Assembly (NCBI GenBank): GCA_010015655.1
Contig: ML976662.1
Coordinates: forward strand, 268,255-332,254
Direction: 5' to 3'
Source: Bimuria novae-zelandiae CBS 107.79
Taxonomy: Eukaryota > Ascomycota > Dothideomycetes > Pleosporales > Didymosphaeriaceae
Length of the DNA: 64,000 nt
A program made the translations under genes and the position numbers. The notes beneath the pieces were generated by a model. That model was not told where the DNA came from and searched no databases. It was given only the letters and a program-made list of their open reading frames with translations. Below, one piece after another: positions 1-12,542 of this stretch (position 1 is its first letter; every line of letters starts with the position of its first letter).

Positions 1-3000
1 CGCGTTGTGAGCAAGCCAAAAAGCAAGCCACCGTAGCACACGGGCAGCTCAACAACTTTGCTTAATCTGCCCTCGCGCCTCTGGCTGCGCAGCAGCGCCG
101 TGATCTCAGCGGGCCACGATGCGGGCAAGACATAAGTTGAGCGAGCGTTGTTGGATCCGCAATCTCAGGGCTCCCACCCAAACTCTAAACTGAAACCCAC
201 CAATGTGTCCCAGCGTCCGCAGCCCTGTCATCCGCGGTCCTTCCCGCTGACTCCTGGACCCGCTGGCGTGCCCTTTGATCGGCGCGGCCGCGAGTATTTG
301 TTTGGTCATGATGATTGTCCTGCTGACGAAGGTTTCTCCAGGGCTCCTGTGAGGAGCTGTGCGGAGAACGATGCACCCATCGAGATCGTTCTCATACTCT
401 AGTGTACCACAGCATCGCAGTACGTATAGGCTGTGTTCCGAGTTCTGGCGTGCGTGCCACTGCAGCACCCCGTAAAGAAGCCGGACCAGCCATTCAAGTA
501 AAAGGCTTTCGCGTTGCTTGTCTTCACATACGAGCCATTCAGCCTTTCGATTAGATATGACACAGACCGTACTGTACAGTAGCAGGCAGCAGTCAGCAGC
601 AGCCGAGCCCACGCGGGCTCCGATCAGCGCCTGCAAGCGATCCCCGATATGTCGCCAAAGCCGGTCCAGGATGCATCCCCAGATACGGGCGCGTAGAACA
701 GACGTTGATTGCAGTATATGAACTCGGCCGCCAGCTTTCCCGGAGCGGTCAGAGCGGGTGTCCAGTCGTAGATTAGAGTTGCGGGCAGGTGAGGAGACGT
801 GCAGCCAGTCGTGTAACCGTTCATCAATGGGCAGGTGCGACAGGGGTTGGTGGCTTTACGCTGCGACCCTGGTAGTGGTTTCCGCTACCAGCCCTATGGA
901 AAGGTGGTGCTGGCTAAATATGAAGAGTGCGCCAAGTGAGACAGCGGGTGGATGAGGGCATCGAAGTGGTAAGCATGCAGCGTGATAAAAGGCCGGGCAC
1001 GTTGGCGACTAGGGATTGATTCGCACGAATACGAGGTGGTTGGGCGTACAACGCTCGCAGAGTCAGCGACGTGCCTCCAGAGTTCGCTCCGGATGATTGC
1101 GGAGAGCATGAAGAAGAGGCCGCTTGCAAGTGCCGATAATCCGCGCGCCGCGCATTTGGCCCTCGCACGATGCACGCGATGCACGAAGAGAGTGGTGACA
1201 GTGGGCCCTAATTGATACAAGCCTCTGAGTCCCACTTGGCTCCTTGGTCGGGGCAATGGAGAGACGAATGCGTCAAGGCCTCGTCTTGGCACAGCATTCG
1301 AGTCCGGGTGCCCGCGGCTGGATCAGGTAATTCTGGAAAACATGGACCGGAGAGGATCAGTAAGAGTCTGATTGTCTCGAGTTGTTGCCGCGGCCGAGCA
1401 TAAGCATAAAGGTCTGCTTCGTCCCTCCTGTGTCGCGCGAACGGTCAATGCCAACTTGGGCCATGTCGCTGTGCGCAGTCGAAGATCCTCGGACTTCATG
1501 TACTATTTGTATTCATTCCATAGAGGCAGAACCGGTAGGCGTCCATCCGCAGAGGACGTGGCATCGAGCATATGTATCTTCCTTTTGTAAGTTCGCTTGG
1601 CGGGCCTTCCGACTCGTTTATACATGACGCGCAGGCCCTAGTTCCAACACTGGCCTGGTGCGGTTCAGCGATCCGGATACTGCGTTTCACGTGGCTGCGG
1701 GCTGGGAACCCTTCGAAGCATCCACCATGGCGCGACGGCTGCTGGGCAAGGCTTGAGTGACGACTGGCAGGTCACAGCTGTGAGCGACTCCCTGTTCGAC
1801 GACGGCCTGATTACATTAACTTTTGACACAAAGGGCGGGAAGTCAGACAACGGTCAGACCCCAGGAGAGCTCCAGGGGCCAGGTACAGTACGCCGCGCAG
1901 CGAGCCGCCCCCAGGCTGGGCCTGAGAGGCCCCGGCTGGTAGCGCTGCAAGGCTCCTGCACCACAAATCACCGGCTCTTCGTCAGATTCGGCCAACAGGG
2001 TTGGTGCGACTTTGCCGAGGCGGGAGGCGGAGAAAACTAGTGCGTCACGCACCGTGCGGACGCTAACAGCTACGAACAGACCGGAAGCTTGGTGGAGACG
2101 GCAACATAAGCGGCTTGGACGATCTGGTCCACCGCCGTGAGCTGTCGCCCAGCCGCTCCTCGTGCTGCAGCCCGCCCCGAAACACACCTCATTGACACGG
2201 CGCTGCGCGGTGCGTCTGCCGGACCGCCGCCTGCCATCGTCCGCGGGCGTGCTGTGTCTGATGACGAGGGTGCCCGCTCCATGGGGGGCTTGTCGCGCTC
2301 GCTAGTCGCGTCTGTTCAGTCAGGGACTGACAAGCGGAGCTGAGCTGCGCGATCCGCGTGCTGCCCACCCTGAGTGGCCATGGTGGTGCAGCTCACAGAT
2401 GAAGCCCCGCAAGATCACCCACCTGAGCTTAGCTGAATCATCCGTCTCTGTCGCTCCTGGGTGTGTCAGATGCGGCACGCAAACGAATATGGCGACTCGC
2501 TCCGCAGAGGCGGGTGCAAGTGCTTTGTCACTAGGCTCAACGGCTGGTGCATGTGGGTGAGGCAGCGCCTGGACAGCCCGATCAGCGAATGTAGCGCTAA
2601 GGCGGTGCCGGAATGCGGAAATCGTGCTCGACAGTTCCTGGAGCGAGATAAGATTTAGGTAGACATGTCGGAGCGAAAAGGGGAGTGTGTTTACAAGGGG
2701 TCAGTCTTGTGGCTCTAGTCGCTACCGTTACCGCGTTTTAAACGGTCAAGTCTACCTACAGCCGGCCGTCCGTGGTAGCGACGTACCATAGTGGCCAAGG
2801 CACATGTCTGGGTAGAGTGAAGCTGAAAGGACGAACCATTGACTTGGTCCATGTCATAGGTGCCCCAGAATGAAGGCAGTCCGGCCACAGCCACGCTGTT
2901 GGAAAGCGCAACATGCATCCTAGGGTCACACATCACGCATCACACAAAGCAGACGCAGTGCCCCGGCTAGAGTCTCAAGAGACGCGGCGGCGCTGATTGC

Positions 3001-3635
3001 CTCGAGCAAGGTTGCGCCGAATAGAACAAGGTGACAAGGCTTGGGGGCGGCCGAGGCCGTGCGACGACCAAATGCTTGCGGCAGGTGGGATCATCCGTGC
3101 AGGCGTGGAGAAAATAAGCGGGTCTGCCCACCCTTGCAAACTGCCACGCCCGTCTTCTGCGCCATTCTTCAATCGATCTTGGTGGGGTCCGGGCGTGGGT
3201 TAGGGTTTCCAACGTTGTCGACGGGCTGCGGTTCTTGCGCTCGCCCTATTCTTCCTCTTCCCATCTCTCCCATCCCTCATCCGCAGCGAGAGCCCATTAC
3301 CTCACCAGCCCCTTTGCCGCCTCCATCGCGGCTTCGGTCACTGCGACCATCGTCACTCTCTCTACACTTGCTTGATTTCCTACTGTACCGTCCGAATATA
3401 GTGTTGCGCTCAGTGCTCGGCCAGCCTTGATACCCCGTAAGTGCCCTCGGTCGGCGCGTCGCGTATGCCCACACCCACGGCTCAGCGCTCCAGTCCCACT
3501 AAAGTCTACCAGTCAAGCAATCCCAAATACATTGATCTTGTGCGGATTCTCGTCTCTTCGCTACAAGGTGTCCTTGACTCCCAGCGTCACGAGCGCTCGT
3601 CTTCAAGTCGCACGTCCCGCTTGTCTACGGCCGAC
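1..3635. other. Gene-free 5' stretch upstream of CYC8
   Basis: I see no supportable gene here. Open frames exist on both strands (the longest is 176 codons on the minus strand, 106-636), but they show no recognisable domain, start mostly at non-ATG codons and overlap one another. The last ~400 bases (about 3250-3635) are pyrimidine-rich and probably hold the CYC8 promoter and 5' leader. A GT-rich donor-like site (gtaagt) lies at 3437, so the leader may contain an intron. Confidence 0.55.
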
Positions 3636-6590
3636 ATGGCGAGCCACCAGCAACCTTCGCCCACAACAGGCATGCCGCCGCATCACGGAGGCCCGCATCT
3701 CGGGCATCAGCAGCCAAACGGCCATTCTCAGCACATGAGCCAGCCCAAGACGCCGTCGCAATACCTCCAGCAGCTCACCGAGTCTGTCTGGACCAGCTTA
3801 GGTATGCTGCATCGCATTGTAGAACAGTCGACCTTACCGCTTCTAACACATCGCAGGCGCGCTCTCGGAGCAAATGCAAGACCTCGACGGCGCCATGCAA
3901 TGCTATGAACAGGCCCTGAAGCACAACCAGTGGTCCATTCCTGCTATGCAAGGCATTGCTTGCATTCTGCGCACGCGCGACCAGTTCCCGCACGCTGTCG
4001 AATATCTTCGCACCATTTTGAAGGTCGACCCTGCCAACGGCGATGTCTGGGGCAGCCTCGGTAAGCTATTTCCCATGTGCCATCGTCTCCATGCCTAACC
4101 TATGCCCAGGCCATTGCTACTTGATGATGGACGATCTACAACAGGCTTATTCCGCTTACCAGCAAGCGCTGTACCATCTGTCTGACCCCAAGGTACGTGA
4201 GCTTTGTTATGTTCTCTTCGTGTCTTTGACTAACAACTTTCCCAGGAGCCAAAGCTTTGGTACGGCATCGGTATACTGTATGACCGTTACGGCTCGCTGG
4301 AGCATGCCGAGGAAGCCTTTTCTCAGGTTATGCGCATGGAGCCCAATTTCGAAAAGGCCAACGAAATTTACTTTCGGCTTGGAATAATATACAAACAACA
4401 ACAAAAGTTCAACCAGAGTCTCGATGTAGGTCTCACCCAAGTCATGCCATCCCAGATTCTAACGCATCATAGTGTTTCAAGTACATTGTCACGAATCCGC
4501 CGCGTCCGTTGACTGAGGAAGACATCTGGTTCCAGATTGGTCACGTTTATGAGCAGCAGAAAGAGGTAAGTTGCGTTCTCATCCACCTATATAGATACGT
4601 GCTGATGATTCTGCAGTTCGATTCGGCCAAAGCAGCATACAGGCGGGTATTGGAACGTGACCCAGACCACGCCAAAGTATTGCAGCAATTGGGCTGGTTG
4701 CACCACCAGCAAAGCAGCAACTACGCCAGTCAAGAACAGGCGATCGAGTACCTCGAGAAATCAGTGGCTTCTGGTAAGCTCGGTGTTCCCTTGAGCCGGC
4801 TTGGTACATATGCTAATTTTGAGAATCAGACGGAACCGACGCACAGAGTTGGTATTTGCTCGGGCGATGCTACATGTCACAACAGAAGTACCCCAAAGCC
4901 TATGAAGCCTATCAGCAAGCTGTGTACCGAGACGGTCGCAACCCCACTTTCTGGTGCTCCATTGGTGTGCTCTACTACCAGATCAACCAATACCGCGATG
5001 CGCTTGATGCATACTCCCGCGCCATCCGTCTCAACCCAAACATCAGTGAGGTGTGGTATGACTTGGGCACTCTGGTAAGTTCCCCGCCGCCCTCGGCCTT
5101 CTCCTTCGGCCTCTAATCATGAACAGTACGAATCTTGCAACAATCAAACAGCTGATGCGTTGGATGCCTACCAGCGCGCAGCAGACCTTGATCCCTCCAA
5201 CGTGCACATCAAGGCGCGTCTTCAGCTGCTTCAGAACGGACAGACCACAGCCGGCATGCCGAATCAAGGCAGCGCGCCAGCTCCCCAAGACGTTCACCCA
5301 CAGGCGTATCAACCTGCTTCCATCAATGGACCAGCGGCACCTCAATGGGGCGCTCCCCAACCCCAGCAGCCTCCTCACGGGCCTCCTCCACCAGCTCTCG
5401 GCGCTCCCGAGTGGACACGTCCTTTGGCTCAAATTCGCGATCCTGGACTGCCTCCCCAGCAGTTGAACCCCTATGACCAACGTGAGGGCATCCGTCCTCC
5501 TGTGCATCATGGCTCTCAACGTCCACCGAGTCCATTGAAGCAGGAGCCGATGCGTTCTTATCAACAAGAGCCATCTCGTCCGCCCACGAATGGCCCTGGT
5601 CCTTCCGGGCCTACTGGTCCTCCAGGACCCCCTCCACCTGGTGCCATGCGACGCGGTCTTTCACCGTCTCCGAAAACTCATCATGTCGCCCCCAGTCCTT
5701 ACCATCAACCGCCACCGCAGTTGACGCCGCAGGCGTCCCAAGCGCAGCCTCATCTGCCACTGCATCAACAACAACCGCAACCTCCACAACCGCAACAGCA
5801 ACAGGGGCCGCCACCGCCACCATCGAACCGCATCCCTAACCCCAACTATGGCGCTCATGCTAACAACGGGCCTCCGCCTCCACCCCCACCACCTACTGGA
5901 TTGAATGGTCCACCCAGTCAAGGGCCTCAGTACGGCCGCATTGGTAGCCCGGCGCCTGAAGTCCGCCCAATCGTTGAGAACAGGGCTGGATCGCCTCGCA
6001 GCGGGTACCAGGGCCCGTATCACCACCCTGATCCATCTTCTACCGGTGGTATTGCCGGTGGCGCCCCGGCTCCGGCATCTGCTCTTGCAGCGGCTGAACA
6101 AGCCGCTCGCGACAGGGAAGATCGTCCTCCCACTGCGCCACCGAAGCGCCATTGGGAAGAGACCGACCATCCACATACCAAACCATCAACAAATGACGAG
6201 AAGCGTCAGAAGCTGGAAGAACCCCATAGCCGACGCCCGTCTCCGCCCCATCGCATGTCATCGCCCCAAGTGCCACGTCAGAGCCCACAAGATGGTCCGG
6301 ATCCTCGTCGCTTCAATGATGGTTACCACCCGTCGGAAGCAGCCCATCACCCCCCTTCGTTGCCGCCGATGAACGGCGCGCAGGCGTTACCCCGTATGTC
6401 CGAGACTCCTAAACAGGAGCGCCCGGAACATCATGAGCCGGCTGCACGACACATGGACGTTGATGAAAACTATGATGATGACGGCGAAGAGACCAAGCCT
6501 CCCGCTGCCAAGTCTGAGCGGAGCAGTCCTCGTAATGCTACTACAAATGGCGCATCTCATGCTCCTACGCCCGTGGACTCGAAACCCTAG
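3636..6590 (+). CDS. CYC8: General transcriptional corepressor Cyc8/Ssn6 (TPR protein)
   Basis: This encodes the TPR subunit of the Cyc8-Tup1 corepressor, which DNA-bound repressors recruit to genes under glucose, mating or stress control in the nucleus. Eight exons are read: 3636-3801, 3857-4060, 4110-4192, 4246-4425, 4473-4565, 4617-4773, 4830-5074 and 5127-6590. All junctions are GT-AG and keep frame, giving 863 aa. A short Gln/His-rich N-terminus precedes about ten tetratricopeptide repeats (residues ~45-400, e.g. ALDAYSRAIRLNPNISEVWYD). A long Pro/Gln-rich disordered tail follows and ends in an acidic stretch (MDVDENYDDDGEE). TPR array plus Gln/Pro-rich tail is the family layout. The ATG at 3636 was chosen because it opens the typical MASHQ start. 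An in-frame ATG at 3465 would add 57 residues of low-complexity sequence. Confidence 0.95.
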
Positions 6591-7180
6591 TGGGATTTTT
6601 GGTCGTACTCACTTTATTGTCCGGGACACCACTAGTTGGTCATGATAATTCCTTGCTTCCTGCTCTATGGGGTTCTATTTTCACTTTATTTCAGACCGTC
6701 GATAACGGCAAAGCATTGTTGACTTTGATCTATTCATTTTTATGTCCTGTGTGACTTTGATCGTTCATGCAACTAGTTTACACTATGGGAGGTTGGGTTT
6801 GGACTTCAGCATGCTCCGATGAGGCAGCCAGCACATGGCTCTTTGAGACGATTTTCTGTTGTTGGGGCTATGGCGGGGAGCGGCACTTTGCATTTGCTAT
6901 ACCTCTTACAAGGCTATTCTTCGATTTGCTTTGCTAGAGGCATGACGACGACAGATTGAAATATACTTTTGTTATTTGTAAAGCATCTAAATAGTCTTCT
7001 ATATGTATCAAAATTGCGAAACGATTCCTTCCGTCTCATTAGGCCGGGATGAAGTGCTCCATGCAGATGGATGTTGTGGTGTCATTCGGCTAGTGGCGCG
7101 CGCGCTTGCGCCCGCGCCTCGCGTTTGTGCTGGGTTTGTTTTCGCACATTGCGTCATCGGCTTCCCACCTGCATCCAACC
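6591..7180. other. CYC8 3' region and intergenic
   Basis: AT-richer sequence after the CYC8 stop, with no open frame of note. It presumably holds the CYC8 3' UTR and the promoter of the next gene on the same strand. The last ~100 bases contain a run of alternating GC (gcgcgcgcttgcgcccgcg, near 7096-7116). Confidence 0.5.
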
Positions 7181-8047
7181 ATGCAGGTGACCAAACACCA
7201 TCCACACCTCCTGCGCTCCTCACGCACTCTTCTCGCACCGAAGCACAGCGTACCTCTCCTCGTGCACAATCAGCAGCTCCAACGCCATCCACTGTCTACC
7301 TGCGAGCTTTTGCACACGCCCACCCCGACGACACTGTGCAGCCGCCTCCCGCCCACCTTCGTACCCCGCAGAACTCACCACTCAGCACTCCTACGCCGAT
7401 TTATCTCACGAGAACGCTTCCATACGAGTACCGCCGTGAGCATGTCTGACGCTGACTACGAAGCTTTTCTGAACAAGGCGAACGAGGGCACGGGCGAGAC
7501 GGCTGCGACGCAGGAGGAGAAGGGGTATGGAACGAAGGGCGTGAATACGGCGGTGCCGAGGGAGCTAGAGAGCGTGCAGGAGACGTATGCGAGTGAGGCG
7601 GATGAGCCGTTTGAGCCGGTTGCGCTGAATTTTGTCGGGGAGGAGGTTGATGAGCGTGAGTTTGTTCTTTCGTTGTGTGGATGATTATCGCAGCTTCGAG
7701 GAGCTTGCGAGGTTGATGGCTTGGAGGTGGATTGCGCATCGGGGATGAGTGGGCGCGGTGTGATATGAGAGGAGTGGGATGGGATGGATTAGAGAATATT
7801 GGCTGACGCGTGCACAGAGCAATTGAAGACGCTGCTGAGCCATAATGCGGACGTGGAGGAGTTGAGTGTGGAGAAGTGGGATCCGAAGGGGCGGTATAAG
7901 AGTGTGGTGGATACGGTGAAGAAGGTGGTGGGTGGGGAGGTGAAGGTTTTCAGGGTGGAGTTGAGCGGTGCGAGGGAGGAGTATTATGTTGTGGGTGTGA
8001 AGGATAGGAAGGTGCTTGGGCTGAAGGCTTTGAGCGTCGAGTCGTGA
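7181..8047 (+). CDS. NuiA-like (nuclease A inhibitor-like) small protein
   Basis: Two exons, ending at 7655 and starting at 7818, with a 162-nt GT-AG intron. From the ATG at 7442 (MSDADYEAFLNKA) the product is 147 aa. The second exon reads EQLKTLLSHNADVEELSVEK, then WDPKGRYKSVVDTVKKV and GEVKVFRVELSGAREEYYVV. This matches my memory of the fungal NuiA-like family (cyanobacterial nuclease A inhibitor fold), but no search was run. The frame is open upstream to an ATG at 7181. That extension would add 87 residues rich in Arg, Ser, His and Thr and ending RRFISRERFHTSTAV, which resembles a mitochondrial presequence. Two initiation sites could therefore give mitochondrial and cytosolic forms. Function in fungi is unknown; the partner may not be a nuclease. 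Confidence 0.75.
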
Positions 8048-10344
8048 TGGTGGTGATGAAGTTGGAAGATCTGTCGTTATGGTACATACAGGATATGATG
8101 GAGCAATGAAGACATATAGAAGTCGTCATCAACAGTCATAAGGCTATATGGGAGTATGGCGGATTGTTGTTAAGTCGAGATTGATGGCTATTACCGTGAC
8201 TATGTCGCCAAATGGATCTTCGACGGGTTGTGGTCGTTGTACTGCGCGTTCATGTATATCTTCATCAACACACGTTTGCGTGTCAATATAACTCCAGTGG
8301 ACCCGTGGACCCTCGATGTTCTAGTTCTTTTTGTCGCAAAGCGGCTCCACAAAAATGTAGTAATAGTCCAAATTTAGGCTGCCCTAGCCATGTATAGACC
8401 CTCAAGTGCGTCTACATTAGGCACCATGGACGACGATGGTACACGAGAGCGGCTGCATGTGCTGCTATGGCATCGCAATGTATGCCCGGTCACGTCAGAC
8501 AGCCGTGCATGACGCGCATGCTGGAGATGAAGCTGCGGCCCAGGATCGTCGCTGCTGATCTCTCACTGCTGATCCCCATTCGAAGTCGTGATTTCGGCTG
8601 CCTCGCAATCGCATGAAATCACCGGGTACTTCTCATTTCGCATCCGTCAAGAGTCATGTTGCAGAACCTTTGTGAAGACTCCGGCATGAATAGCGAGTCG
8701 GAAATATGAATGGATGGAGTTTTGGAACGGCTGTTCATCTCGTCTTCCAGGATCTCCCCAACAAACTAGAAGCTAAGCAACTGTCATCTCGGGGGTTTGG
8801 CGGCTTGTGACAGTTGCGCCGAGACACGCATTGGCATGGTAAACCGGATTTGCGCACCATCAGTGTCTTGCGGTTCCTGGATACGATAAGACAGAGGGCA
8901 ATTTGCTCTTGGACGGGCAACGATGCGCCAGGCGGCGTGCGACGTTCGATCTTAATGTGTGATGGAGCTGCCCAGCAAGCGAAACGCCAAGGATCGCGAT
9001 AAGACTTCTTATCGCCGTGAAGGATCTCTTTCGCGCGAGCTAAACCGATCGTCACGATGCTTCCCGCCCGCAGGTACGAGCCTGACGATGTCGACGTTGC
9101 GCATGAGGCTGTCACGACAGAGTGTGCAAAGGGAATGTTAGAGAGCTGCGTTGCCCGCGGACAGCTTGTGGATGCTCCACGATACCAGGTGGGGTCTGTG
9201 CAATCTATTGTATGCAGTGCAACGCGTAATATAGACACTATATCCAGGAAACAATAGGGGCTAGCTTTGTTGATGTCACCATGCAGCTAGTGACTTGCTC
9301 GTGAGACAGGTTGACCATTTCGCTGGACAATGCGAGGTAAGGAGGTCAGACAGGGCCTGTGGTCTCGAATGCGGTGAACCGGTGGTTATCGTAGAGCGAA
9401 TACGGGCGGGCGCATGGCGTCGACGAGGCTGGCGGATGGCGCACATCAAATGTTCCTGCCGCCACATACGATAACGGGTCAATAGCGCACATCGCACGCT
9501 CAGACAGCCGGGAAAGCTTCGGGCTGGTTTGTTTAGACTGCCCTCTTCTGCCTCGCTGTGTCGCTCTCGCCGTCGCCGTCGTCCGCAGGGCGTTTCAATG
9601 TTTCAACGGCCTCGCAGCGGCATGAAGCGCGTGTTTCTTCTGTTTCTTCTCGTAGGCGGCTGTCTGATTCGCGATGCTTGTCGTGGTGGCCATGGATAAT
9701 TTTAGCAGGGGCGCCAGGTGGGCCACCGCGTAAGCCGCGCCAGGGGGCAATTGACACTGATTGGGGCGCCTTCGGTGCGGCTTCCAGATCTCCCAAGAGG
9801 CTTTCTACGAGCCTCCTAGCGAACAGGGGGTAGAGCAAGAGTGCAGCGCGTCAACTTTTCGATCGACCTCGCCGTTGTGCCCCAGGTCGGAGTGTCCAGT
9901 CCTGCTCGCTCGCCACTGCTCTTCAAGTCGTGCTCGGCAGTTGCTGCTGTGTGTCGCATTCACTCGTTTTCCCACACTCACTCGTGCCTCGGGCCCTTTC
10001 CTCTGCCTTCACCTCGTGGTCCGTCAAGCTTGACCTCGCCCAATTCGACAGGAGCTATCGCCCGCCTCCTTTGCATCGTACAGGTGCACCACGCTCCGCA
10101 CGACGCTCTCCCGTTCTTGACCAGCAGCAATACGAAGCAGCTTTTGACCGCGGTCAGTGTGCGTCATTCACGGCGAGGGAATTCCATAGTTGCCCTAGTC
10201 ACTGGACCAGGCCGCTCCCCTCCTGGAATTCTGGCTGCGTGCCGCAACAACACAACACTCGCTACACCAACAGCCGATCTGCCGTCCTGGCTCCCTCGCA
10301 ATAGCCGTCTTTAGCAGCATACTCACCCTATACATTTGCTCACC
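8048..10344. other. Intergenic, no gene seen
   Basis: About 2.3 kb without a supportable gene. The longest open frame (167 codons, minus strand, 8735-9238) has no recognisable domain and biased, shadow-like composition. The last 600 bases are C/T-rich and probably form the promoter and leader of the KRE6-like gene. Confidence 0.5.
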
Positions 10345-12542
10345 ATGGCATCGTCGTTATCGCCGCGGTCGAATCCACACATCCGCCTCAACTCTGGGAC
10401 CTCAGACATGCTCGACTCCGCACCAGAGCCGCGTCCAAGCACCGCGCGCCAGAACTCTTCCACCTCGGTCCGCTCGCTAACCGCGCCCATACGCCCTGGT
10501 ACCGCTCCTTCTCCTGCAAGTCCCGGATTGCGATTGCCCTCGGTGCCCTCATTATACAAGAACGAGACCGTCGCAGCTTCTGCCGAACACCTCTTGCCTC
10601 CGACAAAGTCAAGAACACGGCATTTCCGTGACGAATTGCCTGCCTCGCCAATCTCGCGGACATCGAGTTGGGACACGGATTCGGTGGGCAGCCGCGACTC
10701 CAGATACGGTCCGTTTGCGTCACCGTTCGACGACTCGAGGGCGCCATCACGGGCGGGAAGCGAGGATGATCTCAACACGCAAACCGTGTCAGAGAAGTTC
10801 AACATCACACCATCCGCAGGGTTGCTTCTGTTTCCGGAGGACGTGGAGAAAGACGACTGGTTACACAACCCAGACCCGAATGAAAACAACAAACGAGACT
10901 GCGACGTCTTCACAAAAAGAGGAATCGTTAACGTTGGCGCGCTAGTGATCCTTACCATAGGGTTGCTCGTATTGTTCATCGGCTATCCTATACTGTGCGT
11001 ATTACTAAGACGCGCCCGATGATTGAGGCTAATGCAGCACAGGACCTTCGTTCACAACGCAACTGCACCTGACCGGACGCCCTGTACTAATAACCCGCTC
11101 TGTATTGCTGGACATGATCAAGAACCGTTGTTGAAGAACATACGTCGGGGTCTCATCGATCCCGATACGCCTGAGGAATTCAAGACAAGAAAATCCCACA
11201 ACGGCAAAACCCAAAAGCTAGTATTTTCGGACGAGTTCAACGAAGACGGTCGCACATTTTACGATGGCGATGATCCCTACTTCCAGGCTGTCGACATCTG
11301 GTACGGTGCAACAATTGATCTGGAGGTAAGTCATCTCGTGGACCATCTCAAATTCGCACTCTGACCTTATTTAGTGGTACGATCCAGACGCAGTCTCCAC
11401 TGGAAACGGCACGCTCAATCTGGAATTCGCCAGCTTTCCCAATCATGGTCTTAACTACCGGTCAGGCATGCTGCAATCATGGAACAAACTTTGCTACAAG
11501 GGAGGTCACTTGGAAGCCAGTATCTCCCTTGCTGGTAGTGGCGAAGTCAGTGGCCTTTGGCCCGGTTTTTGGACAATGGGGAATCTTGCGCGCCCCGGTT
11601 ATCTCGGTTCTACCGAAGGCCTATGGCCTTACAGTTACCACGATGAGTGTGACATCGGGATAACGCCGAACCAGAGCTCCTACGATGGCCTCAGCTACCT
11701 CCCAGGAATGCGGCTGCCTGCCTGTACTTGCAAAGGAGAAGACCATCCAAGCCCGGGCAAGTCTCGAAGTGCTCCCGAAATCGATGCCTTGGAAGGATCC
11801 GTTGTGTTCCTTGGACCGGGTCAGACCAATCCTATCGGTTCAGTGTCTCAGTCCTTCCAAGTGGCACCGTTCGACATCTGGTATCAACCGGATTATGGTG
11901 AGTTGAGCAAACAGTCGACGCGTTCAGTTGCTGACTGTCATAGACTTTGTTGAGGTCTACGATCAACGCATCACCGAAATGAACACTTACAAGGGTGGAC
12001 CCTTCCAACAAGCTTTTTCGGGCCTTTCCAACCTCAACAATGACTGGTACGATGGTAAAGCATACCAAAAATATGCATTCGAATACACAACTGGGGACGA
12101 TGGATTTATTACTTGGTACGTCGGTGACTCGCCAACATGGAGCATGTATGCTCAATCCGTGGGCCCCAACGGCAACATCGGCAAGCGCACGATCCCCGAG
12201 GAACCCATGACGGTCATTGCCAACCTAGGCATGTCCAACTCGTTTGCCGCTATCAACTTAGAGGAGCTAGCGAAGTTGTTTCCAGCCACCATGCGAATCG
12301 ACTACATTCGCATCTATCAAGACCCGGATGACAATAGCCAGCAACTCACCTGCGACCCAACGGACTATCCCACCACGGACTACATTAGAAAACATCCTGA
12401 GCCGTATGCCAACCCCAACTTGACGGACTGGTACGTGTTCATTCAACCTTTTCTCGATTATTACAATCGCTGACTTCGCTATAGGAAGGGAACGAAATAC
12501 GACTGGCCCAAGAATTCGTTCATGAACGATTGTGAGAGCTGA
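10345..12542 (+). CDS. KRE6: Beta-1,6-glucan synthesis protein Kre6/Skn1 (GH16-type)
   Basis: This is a type II membrane protein needed for beta-1,6-glucan assembly of the cell wall, acting in the secretory pathway. Five exons: 10345-10994, 11043-11325, 11375-11897, 11944-12430 and 12485-12542, giving 666 aa. Residues 1-190 are a Ser/Pro/Arg-rich cytosolic tail. A single membrane span ([20 protein letters not shown]) lies near 195-215. The lumenal part is a glycoside hydrolase 16-like domain with the motif APEIDALE; the two Glu fall near residues 446 and 451. Aromatic-rich blocks such as [11 protein letters not shown] and [10 protein letters not shown] are typical of the Kre6/Skn1 family. The first intron uses the second of two nearby AGs (48 nt), which yields the expected GYPILTFV join. 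The last exon is only 58 nt and encodes a short C-terminus. Kre6 and Skn1 cannot be told apart here. Confidence 0.94.

Noticed and set aside
106..636. 176-codon minus-strand frame at the left edge
   Set aside because: No domain, odd composition and overlapping frames on the other strand; looks like chance in GC-rich DNA.
8735..9238. 167-codon minus-strand frame
   Set aside because: No family resemblance, Cys/Ser/Arg-rich shadow composition and no supporting splice pattern.
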